A stretch of DNA of 64,000 nt from Sphingomonas sp. QA11 (lineage in GTDB: Bacteria > Pseudomonadota > Alphaproteobacteria > Sphingomonadales > Sphingomonadaceae). The DNA lies in contig NZ_CP098774.1 of assembly GCF_028473665.1 (NCBI RefSeq), positions 992,001 to 1,056,000 of the forward strand. Direction: 5' to 3'. Below, one piece after another: positions 54,489-63,753 of this stretch. The position numbers and the translations under genes were made by a program. Positions within the stretch are counted from its first letter, which is position 1, and each line of letters begins with the position of its first letter. The notes beneath the pieces are model-generated. The model saw only the letters and a program-made list of their open reading frames with translations, had not been told where the DNA came from and searched no databases.

Positions 54489-54802
54489 GCGGCGCCGGTC
54501 GTATCGAGCGTGGGGGCGGGTGGCGGCGGCGCGGTGACGTGCTGTTGCGCGTCATCGCGGCCATTCCCCTCGGTTATGCGGTAGGGAGCCTGTGGGCGAT
54601 GGCGCTCGCGCGGTTGTTGCCCGGCGATCGATCCGAAGCCACGATCATCGCGACGCTTGTCGCGTTCGCGCTGTGCGCCTTCGCCGCGATCTGGGCATTC
54701 GCCGCGCGCAGCGGCTGGCGGGCGGTCTGGACGCTGGCCGTCATAGGGGCGGTCGCGGGGGCGATCACATGGGTCTCGATCGACCTGACGGGGCGGCTAT
54801 GA
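54485..54802 (+). CDS. DUF3649 family membrane protein
   Basis: A 105-residue protein with three hydrophobic helices (about 20-42, 53-72 and 80-99), starting after a basic N-tail (MSGAGRIERGGGWRRRG). The family is found with siderophore receptors and PepSY proteins and is presumed to assist iron uptake; its function is not known. The start is GTG and overlaps the receptor stop by four bases; it also overlaps the next start by four bases. Position two of the five-gene iron operon. Confidence 0.82.
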   Translation: MSGAGRIERGGGWRRRGDVLLRVIAAIPLGYAVGSLWAMALARLLPGDRSEATIIATLVAFALCAFAAIWAFAARSGWRAVWTLAVIGAVAGAITWVSIDLTGRL

Positions 54803-56400
54803 GCAAGGGGTTCCGTCAATCGCAGGCGTTCCTCCACACCTGGTCCGGGATGCTGCTCGGCTGGGTGTTGTTCCTGGTGTTCGTCGCCGGCACGATCGCC
54901 TTCTGGCGCGAGGGGATGAACCGCTGGATGCGCCCGGAACTGGCGCGGGTCGAACAGCCGATGCGGGTCCTTGCCGGTGCGCAGCGTTTCCTCGAACGCA
55001 AGGCGCCCGATGCGGAAAGCTGGTTCATCACCGTGGCGAACGAGCGTTCGCCGGGTGCCGACCTGTTCTGGCAGCCCCAGCAGAAGAAGGGTGAAGGCCA
55101 GCGTCGCCGCGGGCGGCGGAACAACCAGGCGCTGATCGGCGCTGACGGGCAGCCGGCTGTCGCCCGCGAGACGCGCGGTGGCGAGTTCTTCTATCGTTTC
55201 CATTTCGACCTTCACTACATGCCAGTGATCTGGGCACGCTGGCTGGTCGGTTTCGCGACGATGATGATGCTGGTGGCGATCCTGAGCGGGATCGTGACTC
55301 ACAAGAAGATCTTCCGCGACTTCTTCACGCTTCGGCGCGCCAAGGGGCAGCGATCATGGCTTGACGGTCATAATGCGTCGGCGGTGCTCGCGTTGCCGTT
55401 CCACCTGATGATCACCTATACCGGCCTAGTCACGCTGATGGCGATGCTGATGCCCTGGGCGGTCGTCGCCAATTACAGCGACCAGGCGAAGATGTTCGAG
55501 GCCCTTTTCCCGGAGGCCGGGGCCGTCGAGCGAACCGGCCGGCGCGTGCCGCTCGCCGATCTCACCATGATCGCGAAAGATGCGGAGCGCCGGTTTGGCG
55601 GTCCGGCGGGTTTCATCGAGGTGAACATGCCGGGCGACGCCGCGGCACGGGTCACGGTGAGCCGGAGCCCGGCGTCGATGCTGTCGTCACGCACACCGCG
55701 CCTGACCTATGAAGGTACCAGCGGCAGGCTCATCTGGCGGGCGCCGCAGCCCGGCGGGGCGGCCGTGACCGCTGGCGCCATGATCGGTCTCCACACCGGG
55801 CGATATGCCGATACCGGCCTTCGCTTCATCTACTTCCTGTGCGGTATTGCCGGGGCGGTGATGGTCGCGAGCGGCCTCGTCCTGTGGACCGTCAAGCGTC
55901 GGGAGAAGCTGGCCGATCCGCAGCGGCCGCATCTCGGCTTTCGGATCGTCGAGCGGCTGAATGTCGCGGTGATCGGTGGATTCCCGCTCGGAATCGCCTG
56001 CATGTTCTGGGCGAACCGGCTGCTGCCTGTCGGGCTTGCCGGGCGCGCTGAATGGGAAGTCAATGCGCTGTTCATTGTCTGGGCGGGCGCCTCGGTGCTG
56101 GCGGTCCTGCGGCGACCGCCGACGAGTTGGGTCCTGCTGTTCGGCACGACGGGCGTGCTGCTCGGCATGCTGCCGGTCTATAATATCCTCGCCACCGGAC
56201 GCGGGCTGCCGGCCTCGATCATGTCGGGCGATATGATGCTAGCCGGAATCGATGCGATGCTGCTCGTCTTCGCTGGCGGATTCATCGCGATCGCGCGGCG
56301 TGTCGCCCGCTACCGTCCCGCGGTGCGCCGGCCAAGGGCGGGCGCTGCCCGTCCGGTGGAATCACATCCGTCGCATCCAGTGCTGGAGCCCGCCGAATGA
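54799..56400 (+). CDS. PepSY-associated transmembrane protein
   Basis: A 533-residue inner-membrane protein with an N-terminal helix (MLLGWVLFLVFVAGTIAFW), a periplasmic PepSY-like region, and several more helices. Typical features are FRQSQAFLHTWSGMLLGW, the histidine-containing HKKIFRDFFTLRRAKGQRSWLDGHN and GLHTGRYADTGLRFIYFL. Members are linked to reduction or transport of ferric siderophores. The ATG overlaps the DUF3649 stop and its stop overlaps the next gene. A longer in-frame reading from 54592 overlaps DUF3649 and was ignored. Confidence 0.9.
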   Translation: MSKGFRQSQAFLHTWSGMLLGWVLFLVFVAGTIAFWREGMNRWMRPELARVEQPMRVLAGAQRFLERKAPDAESWFITVANERSPGADLFWQPQQKKGEGQRRRGRRNNQALIGADGQPAVARETRGGEFFYRFHFDLHYMPVIWARWLVGFATMMMLVAILSGIVTHKKIFRDFFTLRRAKGQRSWLDGHNASAVLALPFHLMITYTGLVTLMAMLMPWAVVANYSDQAKMFEALFPEAGAVERTGRRVPLADLTMIAKDAERRFGGPAGFIEVNMPGDAAARVTVSRSPASMLSSRTPRLTYEGTSGRLIWRAPQPGGAAVTAGAMIGLHTGRYADTGLRFIYFLCGIAGAVMVASGLVLWTVKRREKLADPQRPHLGFRIVERLNVAVIGGFPLGIACMFWANRLLPVGLAGRAEWEVNALFIVWAGASVLAVLRRPPTSWVLLFGTTGVLLGMLPVYNILATGRGLPASIMSGDMMLAGIDAMLLVFAGGFIAIARRVARYRPAVRRPRAGAARPVESHPSHPVLEPAE

Positions 56401-56693
56401 GTGTCCTTGCCGCCCTGTGCACGATCCTTGCCTTTACGTTGTTCGGCCTGGTCACTGATGAGCATCATCGCCGTTTCATCGGCACGCGCCCTTCGCCGCG
56501 GGCGAAGCGACGCCTCCGTGCAGGTGCGTGGATCGCCCTCGCCGCCGGCTTTCCACCGGCGATCGCGGCGAGCGGCTGGGTGTTCGGTCCGATCCTGTGG
56601 ATCGGGCTGACGATGCTCGGCGCGGGCATCGTTTTCCTGACGATGAACCTGATGCCGAAGTCCCGGGGCGATACCGGGCCTCGCGCGCGGTGA
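56397..56693 (+). CDS. DUF3325 family membrane protein
   Basis: A 98-residue protein with two or three membrane helices (about 3-19, 43-62 and 67-87). An EHHRRFIGTRPSPRAKRRLR loop separates the first two. DUF3325 genes occur almost only beside PepSY and TonB receptor genes, as here. The ATG overlaps the PepSY gene stop by four bases. Function unknown; assumed to belong to the iron-uptake membrane complex. Confidence 0.85.
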   Translation: MSVLAALCTILAFTLFGLVTDEHHRRFIGTRPSPRAKRRLRAGAWIALAAGFPPAIAASGWVFGPILWIGLTMLGAGIVFLTMNLMPKSRGDTGPRAR

Positions 56694-56725
56694 TGGCCCG
56701 TCATTCGATCACAAGGAGGATGAAG

Positions 56726-57355
56726 ATGAGAAAGACAATATTATTCGCCCTGATGCTGGGTTTTTCGGGCGTGGCGCAGGCGCATGAAGTGTGGATCGAA
56801 CGCGACGGAAACGGTCCGGCGCGGATTTACCTTGGCGAGCCGGCCGAGATGCTTCCACCAGGCGGCGATCCGGAATTCGCCAAGCTCAAGGCGCCGCGCC
56901 TGCTGTCGGGCGCGGATGTCAGGCCTGTCCGCAAGGAGGGCTTTATCGAGGTGGCAGTGCCGGCTGGCGATGTGCGGGCGTGGGACGACGATGTCTTCGA
57001 TCCGTGGGGACCTGACGACAAGAAAGAGGGGGTCGTCTACTATGCGCGCGCCGGGCGCAGCGAGGCGATCGCGAAAATGCCGCTGGAGATCATTCCCGTG
57101 ACGCCCGGCGGGACCCGCTTCGCGCTCGTCCGCGACGGCAAGCCGCTCGCCGGCGTTGCGATCACGATCGTCAGCCCGGACAAATGGTCCAAGGGCGTGA
57201 CGACCGACGCTAACGGACAAGCCGTCGTCCCGATGCGCGAACGGGGGCGCTATCTGTTGGCCGCGTCCATCAAGGATGCAGGGCCGGCGACCATCGCCGG
57301 CGGGACGGTTTCGACAGTGCACCGAATCGCGACGACGACGTTCGTCGCACCCTGA
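56726..57355 (+). CDS. DUF4198-family exported protein
   Basis: A 209-residue protein with a signal peptide (about 1-20, ending VAQA) and a mature start HEVWIERDGNGPARIYLGEP that is typical of DUF4198 (CbiK-like, periplasmic metal-related). The C-terminal part forms an Ig-like beta domain (GVAITIVSPDKWSKGVTTDANG). AAGGAGG lies six bases before the ATG at 56726; ATG 56720 is closer. It closes the iron operon, 32 bases after DUF3325. A hairpin follows. Confidence 0.88.
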   Translation: MRKTILFALMLGFSGVAQAHEVWIERDGNGPARIYLGEPAEMLPPGGDPEFAKLKAPRLLSGADVRPVRKEGFIEVAVPAGDVRAWDDDVFDPWGPDDKKEGVVYYARAGRSEAIAKMPLEIIPVTPGGTRFALVRDGKPLAGVAITIVSPDKWSKGVTTDANGQAVVPMRERGRYLLAASIKDAGPATIAGGTVSTVHRIATTTFVAP

Positions 57356-57391
57356 GCAGGGGACTCGGACGAGGCGGGTTGAGCCTCGCCG

Positions 57392-57427
57392 TCTCCGCCT
57401 CCCCGACGCCTGCCGGGGAAGGCGGAG
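57392..57427. terminator. Bidirectional hairpin between DUF4198 and the aminopeptidase gene
   Basis: A 14-base-pair stem (TCTCCGCCTCCCCG with its complement, one bulged A) has an eight-base loop. It lies in the 80-base gap between two convergent genes and could end transcripts in both directions. Confidence 0.6.
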
Positions 57428-57435
57428 AAGATGCT

Positions 57436-58806
57436 CTAGCTATAGCGCGCCTTCAGCATTGCCCAGGCGGCGCGCAGGCCGAGCGCGTCGCCGCCCTTGG
57501 GACGGCCCGGCTTGCTGGCGGGGCGCCAGGCAAAGGTGTCGAGATGAGCCCAGGGTGTGCCTTCCGGCACGAAACGCCGGAGGAACAAGGCAGCCGTCAC
57601 GGCACCGGCAAAGCCGCTGTCGGCCGCGTTGATCATGTCGGCAATGTCCGACTTCAGCATCTCGTCATAACCGTCCCACAGGGGCATGCGCCAAAGCGGG
57701 TCGTCCACCTCGCCCGCGGCGGCGAACAGCGCCCCGGCCAGCGGCTCGTCATTCACGAAGGTGGCGGGCAGATCCGGGCCGACCGCGACCCGGGCCGCGC
57801 CGGTGAGCGTCGCGAAATCGACGATCAGCGTCGGCTTCTCCTCGCCCGCACGGGTGAGCGCGTCCCCCAGGATCAGGCGTCCTTCGGCGTCGGTATTGGT
57901 GTTCTCGACCGTCAGGCCCTTGCGAGTCCTGAGCACGTCGCCGGGCCTGAAGGCGTTGCCCGCGACGGCATTCTCGACCGCGGGGATCAGCAGATGGAGC
58001 CGCACCTTGAGCCGCGCCGCCATAACCAGCCCGGCCAGCGCCAGCGCGTGCGCGGCCCCGCCCATGTCCTTCTTCATCAGCCGCATGCCGGCGCTGGGCT
58101 TGATGTCGAGCCCGCCGGAATCGAAGCACACGCCCTTGCCGACCAGCGCAATGCGGGGGTTCTTCGGATCGCCCCATTCGAGCTCGATCAGGCGCGGCTC
58201 GCGGCCCTTGGCGGCGGCCTGGCCGACCGCATGGACCATCGGATAGCCCTTTACCAGCGCCTCGCCCCGCGTGACGTTGAGCGTGGCACCATGCGCCTCG
58301 GCGAGCGCGGAGACTTCCGCCTCCAGTTCGGCGGGGCCGAAATCCGATGCGCCGGTATTGACCAGATCGCGTACCTTCGTGGTGGCGGCGGCGATCCGGA
58401 CCGTCTCTTCGATCAGTGCCGGCTGCCCCGACAGCAGCACACGCGGGCCGTCGCCCTCGGGCTTGCGATAGCGGTCGAAGCGATACTGGCCGAGCATCCA
58501 GCCGAGCATCGACGCCCCGGCCTCGCGCGAGGGGCGATAGCTGCCTTCGGGAAGGGTTTCCGCCAGCCGGGCAAGATCCCAGGCGCCGAGGTCGCTTTTC
58601 TCGACGATCAGCACGACCGACCAGTCATCGGTGTCGCCGGGCAGGATTGCGCTGCCACCTGCCTTGCCGGTGAGCTTCTGCGCTGAAACCGCCGCGCGGA
58701 TGCGCTGGGGCTGGGCGTTGAGCCACGCCTCGAAGCCGGCGGTCTCGACGATGTCGATCGAACGGGCAGGCTGGCCGCGATCGGGCTGGAGCAGGGTGGC
58801 GCTCAT
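57436..58806 (-). CDS. Leucyl aminopeptidase family (M17) peptidase
   Basis: A 456-residue cytoplasmic aminopeptidase with two metal ions. The active-site stretch LVGKGVCFDSGGLDIKPSAG and MRLMKKDMGGAAHAL, and NTDAEGRLILGDAL, are diagnostic of family M17. Releases N-terminal residues from peptides. The N-terminal domain is shorter and less typical than PepA, so it is a divergent member. Its start overlaps the end of the serine hydrolase gene by one base, implying an operon. It complements the exported peptidases in the window. Confidence 0.94.
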   Translation of the reverse strand: MSATLLQPDRGQPARSIDIVETAGFEAWLNAQPQRIRAAVSAQKLTGKAGGSAILPGDTDDWSVVLIVEKSDLGAWDLARLAETLPEGSYRPSREAGASMLGWMLGQYRFDRYRKPEGDGPRVLLSGQPALIEETVRIAAATTKVRDLVNTGASDFGPAELEAEVSALAEAHGATLNVTRGEALVKGYPMVHAVGQAAAKGREPRLIELEWGDPKNPRIALVGKGVCFDSGGLDIKPSAGMRLMKKDMGGAAHALALAGLVMAARLKVRLHLLIPAVENAVAGNAFRPGDVLRTRKGLTVENTNTDAEGRLILGDALTRAGEEKPTLIVDFATLTGAARVAVGPDLPATFVNDEPLAGALFAAAGEVDDPLWRMPLWDGYDEMLKSDIADMINAADSGFAGAVTAALFLRRFVPEGTPWAHLDTFAWRPASKPGRPKGGDALGLRAAWAMLKARYS

Positions 58807-60203
58807 CAGCGTTTCGCCGGCGCGACGAGGAATTGTTCGATCTTGCCGCTTCGGTCGGCATAGGTGCTGATCGCCAGCACCCTGGTGCCATAGGTGACCC
58901 GGAAGCTGCGGCCGATGAAACCGCCGCGCAGCCGGGCGGTACCGGTCTGGGCGAACGTCACCGGATCGCCGAGCGGTGCCAGGCTGGTCCTGAAATCAGT
59001 GAGGGTGACCGGCGTGAAATAATAATTGGCGTTCTCGGTCAGCAGGGAGCGATCAAGCGTGCCGGTGCGAAGCTGGCCGAACACCAGCCGTGCCCTGGCG
59101 AGTGCCGGGCTGTCGGCAAGGTCGGCAGGCGGTGGCGCGGGCAGCAGGGTGCGCGCCAGGCCCTGGCCGATCGTGACGAAGGCATCGCTCGACCAGCTGT
59201 TGGTGAGCACGACGATCGCGGCGCGCTCGTCCGGGAAGACGATATTGTAGGAAAGGAAACCGACCGCCTCGCCGGTATGCTCGATATAACGGCGGCCATT
59301 GGCGGCGCCGATCGAGACGCCCAGGCCATAGCCGGTCGAGGTGCCGTCGGCGAGCTTCACCGGGGTCTCCTGCAGCATCCAGTCCTCCGGATTGAGAATC
59401 TTGCGATTGAGCCGGGCGACATCCCATTTGGCAAGGTCGCGCGCGCTCATCGCCAGTTCGCCAGCGGCGAACAGCCAGCCACGCGCGGCCGGGGTGGCGA
59501 CGCGCAGCGGGCCCATCGCGGCGCGGCCATAGCCCTGGGGGAAGCCCTTGCCGACCGCGAGATCCTGATCATAGGCGGTGATGCCGAGCGGGGCGAAAAC
59601 CCGCAGCTTGAGGAAGTCGAGCAGCGGGATGCCGGCGACCTTCTCGACGATCATGCCGGCGACCACATAGCCCGTGTTCGAATATTGCCACTGGGTGCCG
59701 GGCGTGAAATCGAGCGGCTTCTTCGCCCAGCGATCGACGATACCCTGGGGCGTGACGGGGGTGGCCATCGCCTTGAAGCTGTAATCCTGCGGCCAGTAAT
59801 CCTGCAGGCCCGACGTGTGGCTGAGCAATTGCCTGATGCTGATCTTGTCGCCGTCGGTGATGTCGGGAATGTATCTGGCGACCTTGTCGTCGAGGCTGAG
59901 CTTGCCGTCCTCGGCGAGCAGCAGGATCGCGGCAGCGGTGAACTGTTTCGAGACGGAGGCGATCTGGTAGGGCGCTTCCTCGCGCGCGACCGGCATGTGC
60001 TCGGCCTGCTTGCCATAGGCCCTGGCGAAGACGATCTCGCCGCCGCGCACCACAGCGATGGAGGCGGAAGGCACGTCGGTGGCGGCCAGTGTCTCGGTGA
60101 CGATCCGGTCGACCTGAGTGTGTTCCTCCGCCGTGAGCGCCTGGGATAAGGCCGGTGTTGCAGCGAACAGCGCAACTATCGTCAACGTCGAACGGATCAG
60201 CAT
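58806..60203 (-). CDS. Serine hydrolase (class C beta-lactamase-like), exported
   Basis: A 465-residue protein with a signal peptide (about 1-20, ATPALSQ). The SxxK catalytic motif is S83-V-S-K86 (IASVSKQF), the YxN motif is Y174-S-N176, and an HTG motif lies in RRYIEHTGEA. Members include esterases, D-amino peptidases and penicillin-binding-like enzymes; antibiotic hydrolysis cannot be assumed. A C-terminal extension of about 120 residues forms a beta domain. The aminopeptidase gene follows with a one-base overlap. Divergent from the gcd-like gene. Confidence 0.92.
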   Translation of the reverse strand: MLIRSTLTIVALFAATPALSQALTAEEHTQVDRIVTETLAATDVPSASIAVVRGGEIVFARAYGKQAEHMPVAREEAPYQIASVSKQFTAAAILLLAEDGKLSLDDKVARYIPDITDGDKISIRQLLSHTSGLQDYWPQDYSFKAMATPVTPQGIVDRWAKKPLDFTPGTQWQYSNTGYVVAGMIVEKVAGIPLLDFLKLRVFAPLGITAYDQDLAVGKGFPQGYGRAAMGPLRVATPAARGWLFAAGELAMSARDLAKWDVARLNRKILNPEDWMLQETPVKLADGTSTGYGLGVSIGAANGRRYIEHTGEAVGFLSYNIVFPDERAAIVVLTNSWSSDAFVTIGQGLARTLLPAPPPADLADSPALARARLVFGQLRTGTLDRSLLTENANYYFTPVTLTDFRTSLAPLGDPVTFAQTGTARLRGGFIGRSFRVTYGTRVLAISTYADRSGKIEQFLVAPAKR

Positions 60204-60364
60204 CGTGAGTTGGTCACCATCAAGAGGCGGGCAAGGGGCGGGGCTGCTGTCTTTTCATCTTCGACGGCCAAAGGAAAGAGGGTGGGCATGACGAATCTTT
60301 CATGGGAACATGGACCAGCCTCGCCGGTTGAATGTCTTTCGGGGCATCGAAAAGGGGACTTGCC

Positions 60365-62746
60365 GTGCAACTTCGCCGCAGTTGGGCCGCTGTCGTCGTC
60401 GGTATCGTCATCGCGCTGATCGGGCTCGTCCTCGCGATCGGCGGCTTCTGGCTGATGATCCTGGGCGGATCGATCTATTATGTCGTGACCGGCATCGCGA
60501 TGATCGCGGCCGGCGTGCTGTTGTTCAGGCAGCGGCTGCTCGGTGGCTGGATCTATATCGCGATCGTCGCGCTCACCATTCTGTGGGCGTTCGGCGAGGC
60601 GGGGACGAATGTCTGGGCGCTCGTCCCGCGCATCGTTGCGCCGGTCGTGCTGCTGGTCGCCGTGCTGGCGGCGATGCCGACTCTGTCCAGGGCGCGGAAC
60701 CGGTGGCGTGCCGGGCTGGGCGCCATCGCGGCGGTGCTGGCCGCGACGATACTGCTGTTCGCGGTCCTTGGCCTGCGCGACGATGTCGCGGTGGCTGCCT
60801 TGCCCGCCCCGCAGGCGCCGGGGTTCGCCGATCCTTCGGGGCAGGCGACCGGGCCCGACTGGCCCGCCTATGGCGGCACCTACAGCGCGCGCCGCTTTTC
60901 CCCGCTGACCCAGATCAACGCCGGCAATGTCGGCAAGCTGAAACGCGCCTGGCTGGTGCATACCGGCGACATGCCGTCGAGCGCGGCGATCGCCAAGACC
61001 TATGGCGCCGAGACCACGCCGCTGAAGATCGGCGATAGCCTGTATCTCTGCACGCCCAAGAACTTGGTGATCGCCCTCGATGCATCGAGCGGCACGGAAC
61101 GCTGGCGGTTCGATCCCAAGGTGTCGGACGAGGCGATCCCCTATACTGCGGCATGCCGGGGCGTGAGCTATTATGCGGTGCCGGGCGCGGCGGCCGGATC
61201 GGCCTGCGCGGCGCGAATCATCGAGGGTACGCTCGACGGGCGGATCTTCGCGCTCGATGCGGCGACCGGCAAGCCCTGTGCCGATTTCGGGACCGGCGGA
61301 CAGGTCGACATCAAGCTCGGCATGGGCGCGGTGCCGCCGGGCTATGTCTCGATCAATTCGGCGCCGACGATCGTGCGCGGCGTGATCGTCACCGGCCATC
61401 AGGTGCTTGACGGCCAGGATCGCTGGGAACCGTCAGGCGTGATCCAGGCCTATGATGCGGTGACCGGCAAGCTGCGCTGGGCGTGGGACATGATGCGACC
61501 TGACATCACCGGCCTGCCGCCGGCGGGGCAGACCTATACGCGCGGCACGCCGAACATGTGGACGACCGCGTCGGGCGACGAGCAGCTTGGGCTGGTCTAT
61601 TTGCCGATGGGCAATTCGACTGCCGATTATTATTCGGGCCTGCGCCGGCAGCCGGAGCATTTCTTCGCCACCTCGCTGGTCGCGATCGACGTAACCACGG
61701 GCAAGCCGCGCTGGCGTTTCCAGGCGGTGAAGAAGGATGTGTGGGACTACGACCTGGGCAGTCAGGCGACGCTGATCGACTACAAGGGCACGCCTGCGCT
61801 GGTGTTGCCGTCGAAGCAGGGCGATCTCTATGTGCTCGACCGCCGCACGGGCCAGCCGCTGACGCCGGTCGGCACGATCCAGGTGCCGCGCGGCGGGGTC
61901 GAGCCGGAACAGCGCTCGCCCACGCAGATCGTCTCGCTGTGGCATACATTGCGCAAGCCCGTCATCACCGAGCGCGACATGTGGGGCATGTCGCCGATCG
62001 ACCAGATGATCTGCCGGATCCAGTTCCACCGCGCGAGCTACAAAGGCTTCTATACGCCACCCGAGGCGGATCGACCGTCGATCCAGTATCCGGGCTATAA
62101 TGGCGGCAGCGACTGGGGCGGCGTGGCGGTCGATCCGCAGCGCGGGGTGATCGTCGCCAATTACAACGACATGCCCAATTATGTGCGGCTGGTGCCGCGC
62201 GCCGAGGCGAACAAGCGCGGCTGGGCGCCGCGCGACCAGGCGCGCGGCAAGATCGGCGGGGCGGAGGGCGCGGGCGATCCGCAGGCTAACACGCCCTATG
62301 CGGTCAACGTCAATGCCGGCTGGCGGATGCCGTTTACCGGCCTGTTGTGCAAGCAACCGCCCTATGGCGGAATCCGCGCGATCGACATCGCGACCGGCAA
62401 GACCCTGTGGGACCGGCCGCTCGGCACCGCGCGGACCAACGGGCCGTTCGGCATCCCCTCGATGCTGCCCTTCCATATCGGCACGCCCAACAATGGCGGC
62501 GCGGTGGTGACGGCGGGCGGGCTGGTGTTCGTCGCGGCCGCGACCGACAATCTGATCCGCGCGATCGACCTGCGCACGGGCAAGACCCTGTGGTCCGACG
62601 TGCTGCCGGCGGGCGGGCAGGCGACGCCGATGGTCTATGAGCAGGGCGGGCGCGAATATCTGGTCATCATGACGGGCGGGCATCACTTCATGGAGACGCC
62701 GATCGGCGACCAGGTGATCGCCTATGCGCTGCCGCAACGGGGGTAG
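60365..62746 (+). CDS. gcd: Membrane-bound PQQ-dependent dehydrogenase (glucose/quinate type)
   Basis: A 793-residue quinoprotein. Five membrane helices occupy about 1-135, followed by an eight-bladed propeller that binds PQQ and calcium. Recognisable are DWPAYGGTYSARRFSPLTQI, CRGVSYY, the aspartate-bearing KKDVWDYDLGSQATL, DMWGMSPIDQMICRIQF and LPAGGQATPM. It oxidises glucose (or quinate/shikimate) in the periplasm and passes electrons to ubiquinone. Start GTG at 60365 has AGGGG seven bases upstream; ATG 60332 lacks one. No PQQ-synthesis genes are in the window, so the cofactor must come from elsewhere. The gcd name is by family, not substrate. Confidence 0.9.
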   Translation: MQLRRSWAAVVVGIVIALIGLVLAIGGFWLMILGGSIYYVVTGIAMIAAGVLLFRQRLLGGWIYIAIVALTILWAFGEAGTNVWALVPRIVAPVVLLVAVLAAMPTLSRARNRWRAGLGAIAAVLAATILLFAVLGLRDDVAVAALPAPQAPGFADPSGQATGPDWPAYGGTYSARRFSPLTQINAGNVGKLKRAWLVHTGDMPSSAAIAKTYGAETTPLKIGDSLYLCTPKNLVIALDASSGTERWRFDPKVSDEAIPYTAACRGVSYYAVPGAAAGSACAARIIEGTLDGRIFALDAATGKPCADFGTGGQVDIKLGMGAVPPGYVSINSAPTIVRGVIVTGHQVLDGQDRWEPSGVIQAYDAVTGKLRWAWDMMRPDITGLPPAGQTYTRGTPNMWTTASGDEQLGLVYLPMGNSTADYYSGLRRQPEHFFATSLVAIDVTTGKPRWRFQAVKKDVWDYDLGSQATLIDYKGTPALVLPSKQGDLYVLDRRTGQPLTPVGTIQVPRGGVEPEQRSPTQIVSLWHTLRKPVITERDMWGMSPIDQMICRIQFHRASYKGFYTPPEADRPSIQYPGYNGGSDWGGVAVDPQRGVIVANYNDMPNYVRLVPRAEANKRGWAPRDQARGKIGGAEGAGDPQANTPYAVNVNAGWRMPFTGLLCKQPPYGGIRAIDIATGKTLWDRPLGTARTNGPFGIPSMLPFHIGTPNNGGAVVTAGGLVFVAAATDNLIRAIDLRTGKTLWSDVLPAGGQATPMVYEQGGREYLVIMTGGHHFMETPIGDQVIAYALPQRG

Positions 62747-62832
62747 GGCCGGGCCCCCGATAGGGTCGGAACGCCTCTTGACACGGACAGGCGCCCTCCG
62801 TCGAATGGCGCGGCTCAAACGGGAGAAGCGAC

Positions 62833-63690
62833 ATGTGTGACAGCGAGATCCATCAGGGACTGGTCGAGACCTCCGAATTGTCCCGCAGGGCATTCGTGAT
62901 GGCTGGCGTGGCGGCGGCCGGGCTCGCGACTTCTGCCTTTGCCGAGAATGTCGTCGAGACCGACGTGACCCTGAAGACGCCGGATGGGGATGCCGACGCG
63001 GCGCTGTTCCATCCCGAGGGCAAGGGGCCCTGGCCGGCCGTGCTGATCTGGCCCGACATCCTGGGCCTGCGCCCGGTGTTTCGCGAGATGGGGCGCCGGC
63101 TGTCCAACGAGGGCTATGTCGTGCTGGTGCCGAACCCCTTCTATCGCAGCAAGCGGGCGCCGGTGGTCGACGGTGCGTTCGATTTCAATAAGCCGGAGGA
63201 TCGGGCCAAGGTCATGGGTTTCCGCCAGGCGATGACCGATGCGGGCGTCGACAAGGATGCGACCGCCTATCTCGCCTTTCTCGACCGCCAGCCGCAAACC
63301 GACAAAAAGAAGAAGGCGGGCGTGCAGGGATATTGCATGGGCGGGCCGCTGTCCTTCCGCACGGCCGCCGCGGTGCCGGGCCGCATCGGCGCGGTGGGCA
63401 GCTTCCATGGCGGCGGGCTGGTCACCGCCGAGCAGTCAAGCCCGCATTTGCTGATCGCGAAGACCAGGGCTGCCTATCTGGTCGCCGTCGCCCAGAATGA
63501 CGATGCGCGCCAGCCCGAGGCCAAGGACGTGCTGAAAAAGGCGTTCGAGACGGCAGGGCGCCCGGCGACGGTGGAAGTCTATCCAGCCGACCACGGGTGG
63601 TGCGTTCCCGGCAGCCAGACCTATAACGAAGTGGCCGCTGAAAAAGCCTGGGGCGAGTTGCTCAAGCTCTACAAGGCGAACCTGACCTAG
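62833..63690 (+). CDS. Dienelactone hydrolase family protein, exported
   Basis: A 285-residue alpha/beta-hydrolase. An N-terminal SRRAFVMAGVAAAGLATSAFAE segment has the twin-arginine look of a Tat signal. The catalytic triad is C168 (QGYCMGG), the aspartate in AQNDDARQ and the histidine in ADHGWC. The family cleaves lactones such as dienelactone; here the substrate is unknown. Twin-arginine export would place it in the periplasm, which is atypical for the classical enzyme. It stands alone, 86 bases after gcd. Confidence 0.9.
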   Translation: MCDSEIHQGLVETSELSRRAFVMAGVAAAGLATSAFAENVVETDVTLKTPDGDADAALFHPEGKGPWPAVLIWPDILGLRPVFREMGRRLSNEGYVVLVPNPFYRSKRAPVVDGAFDFNKPEDRAKVMGFRQAMTDAGVDKDATAYLAFLDRQPQTDKKKKAGVQGYCMGGPLSFRTAAAVPGRIGAVGSFHGGGLVTAEQSSPHLLIAKTRAAYLVAVAQNDDARQPEAKDVLKKAFETAGRPATVEVYPADHGWCVPGSQTYNEVAAEKAWGELLKLYKANLT

Positions 63691-63753
63691 GTCGGTGCGC
63701 TTGGCGGGGCGTGCGATAGGGGCTAGCCTTCGCAAAAGAGCGGAGGGAGGGCG

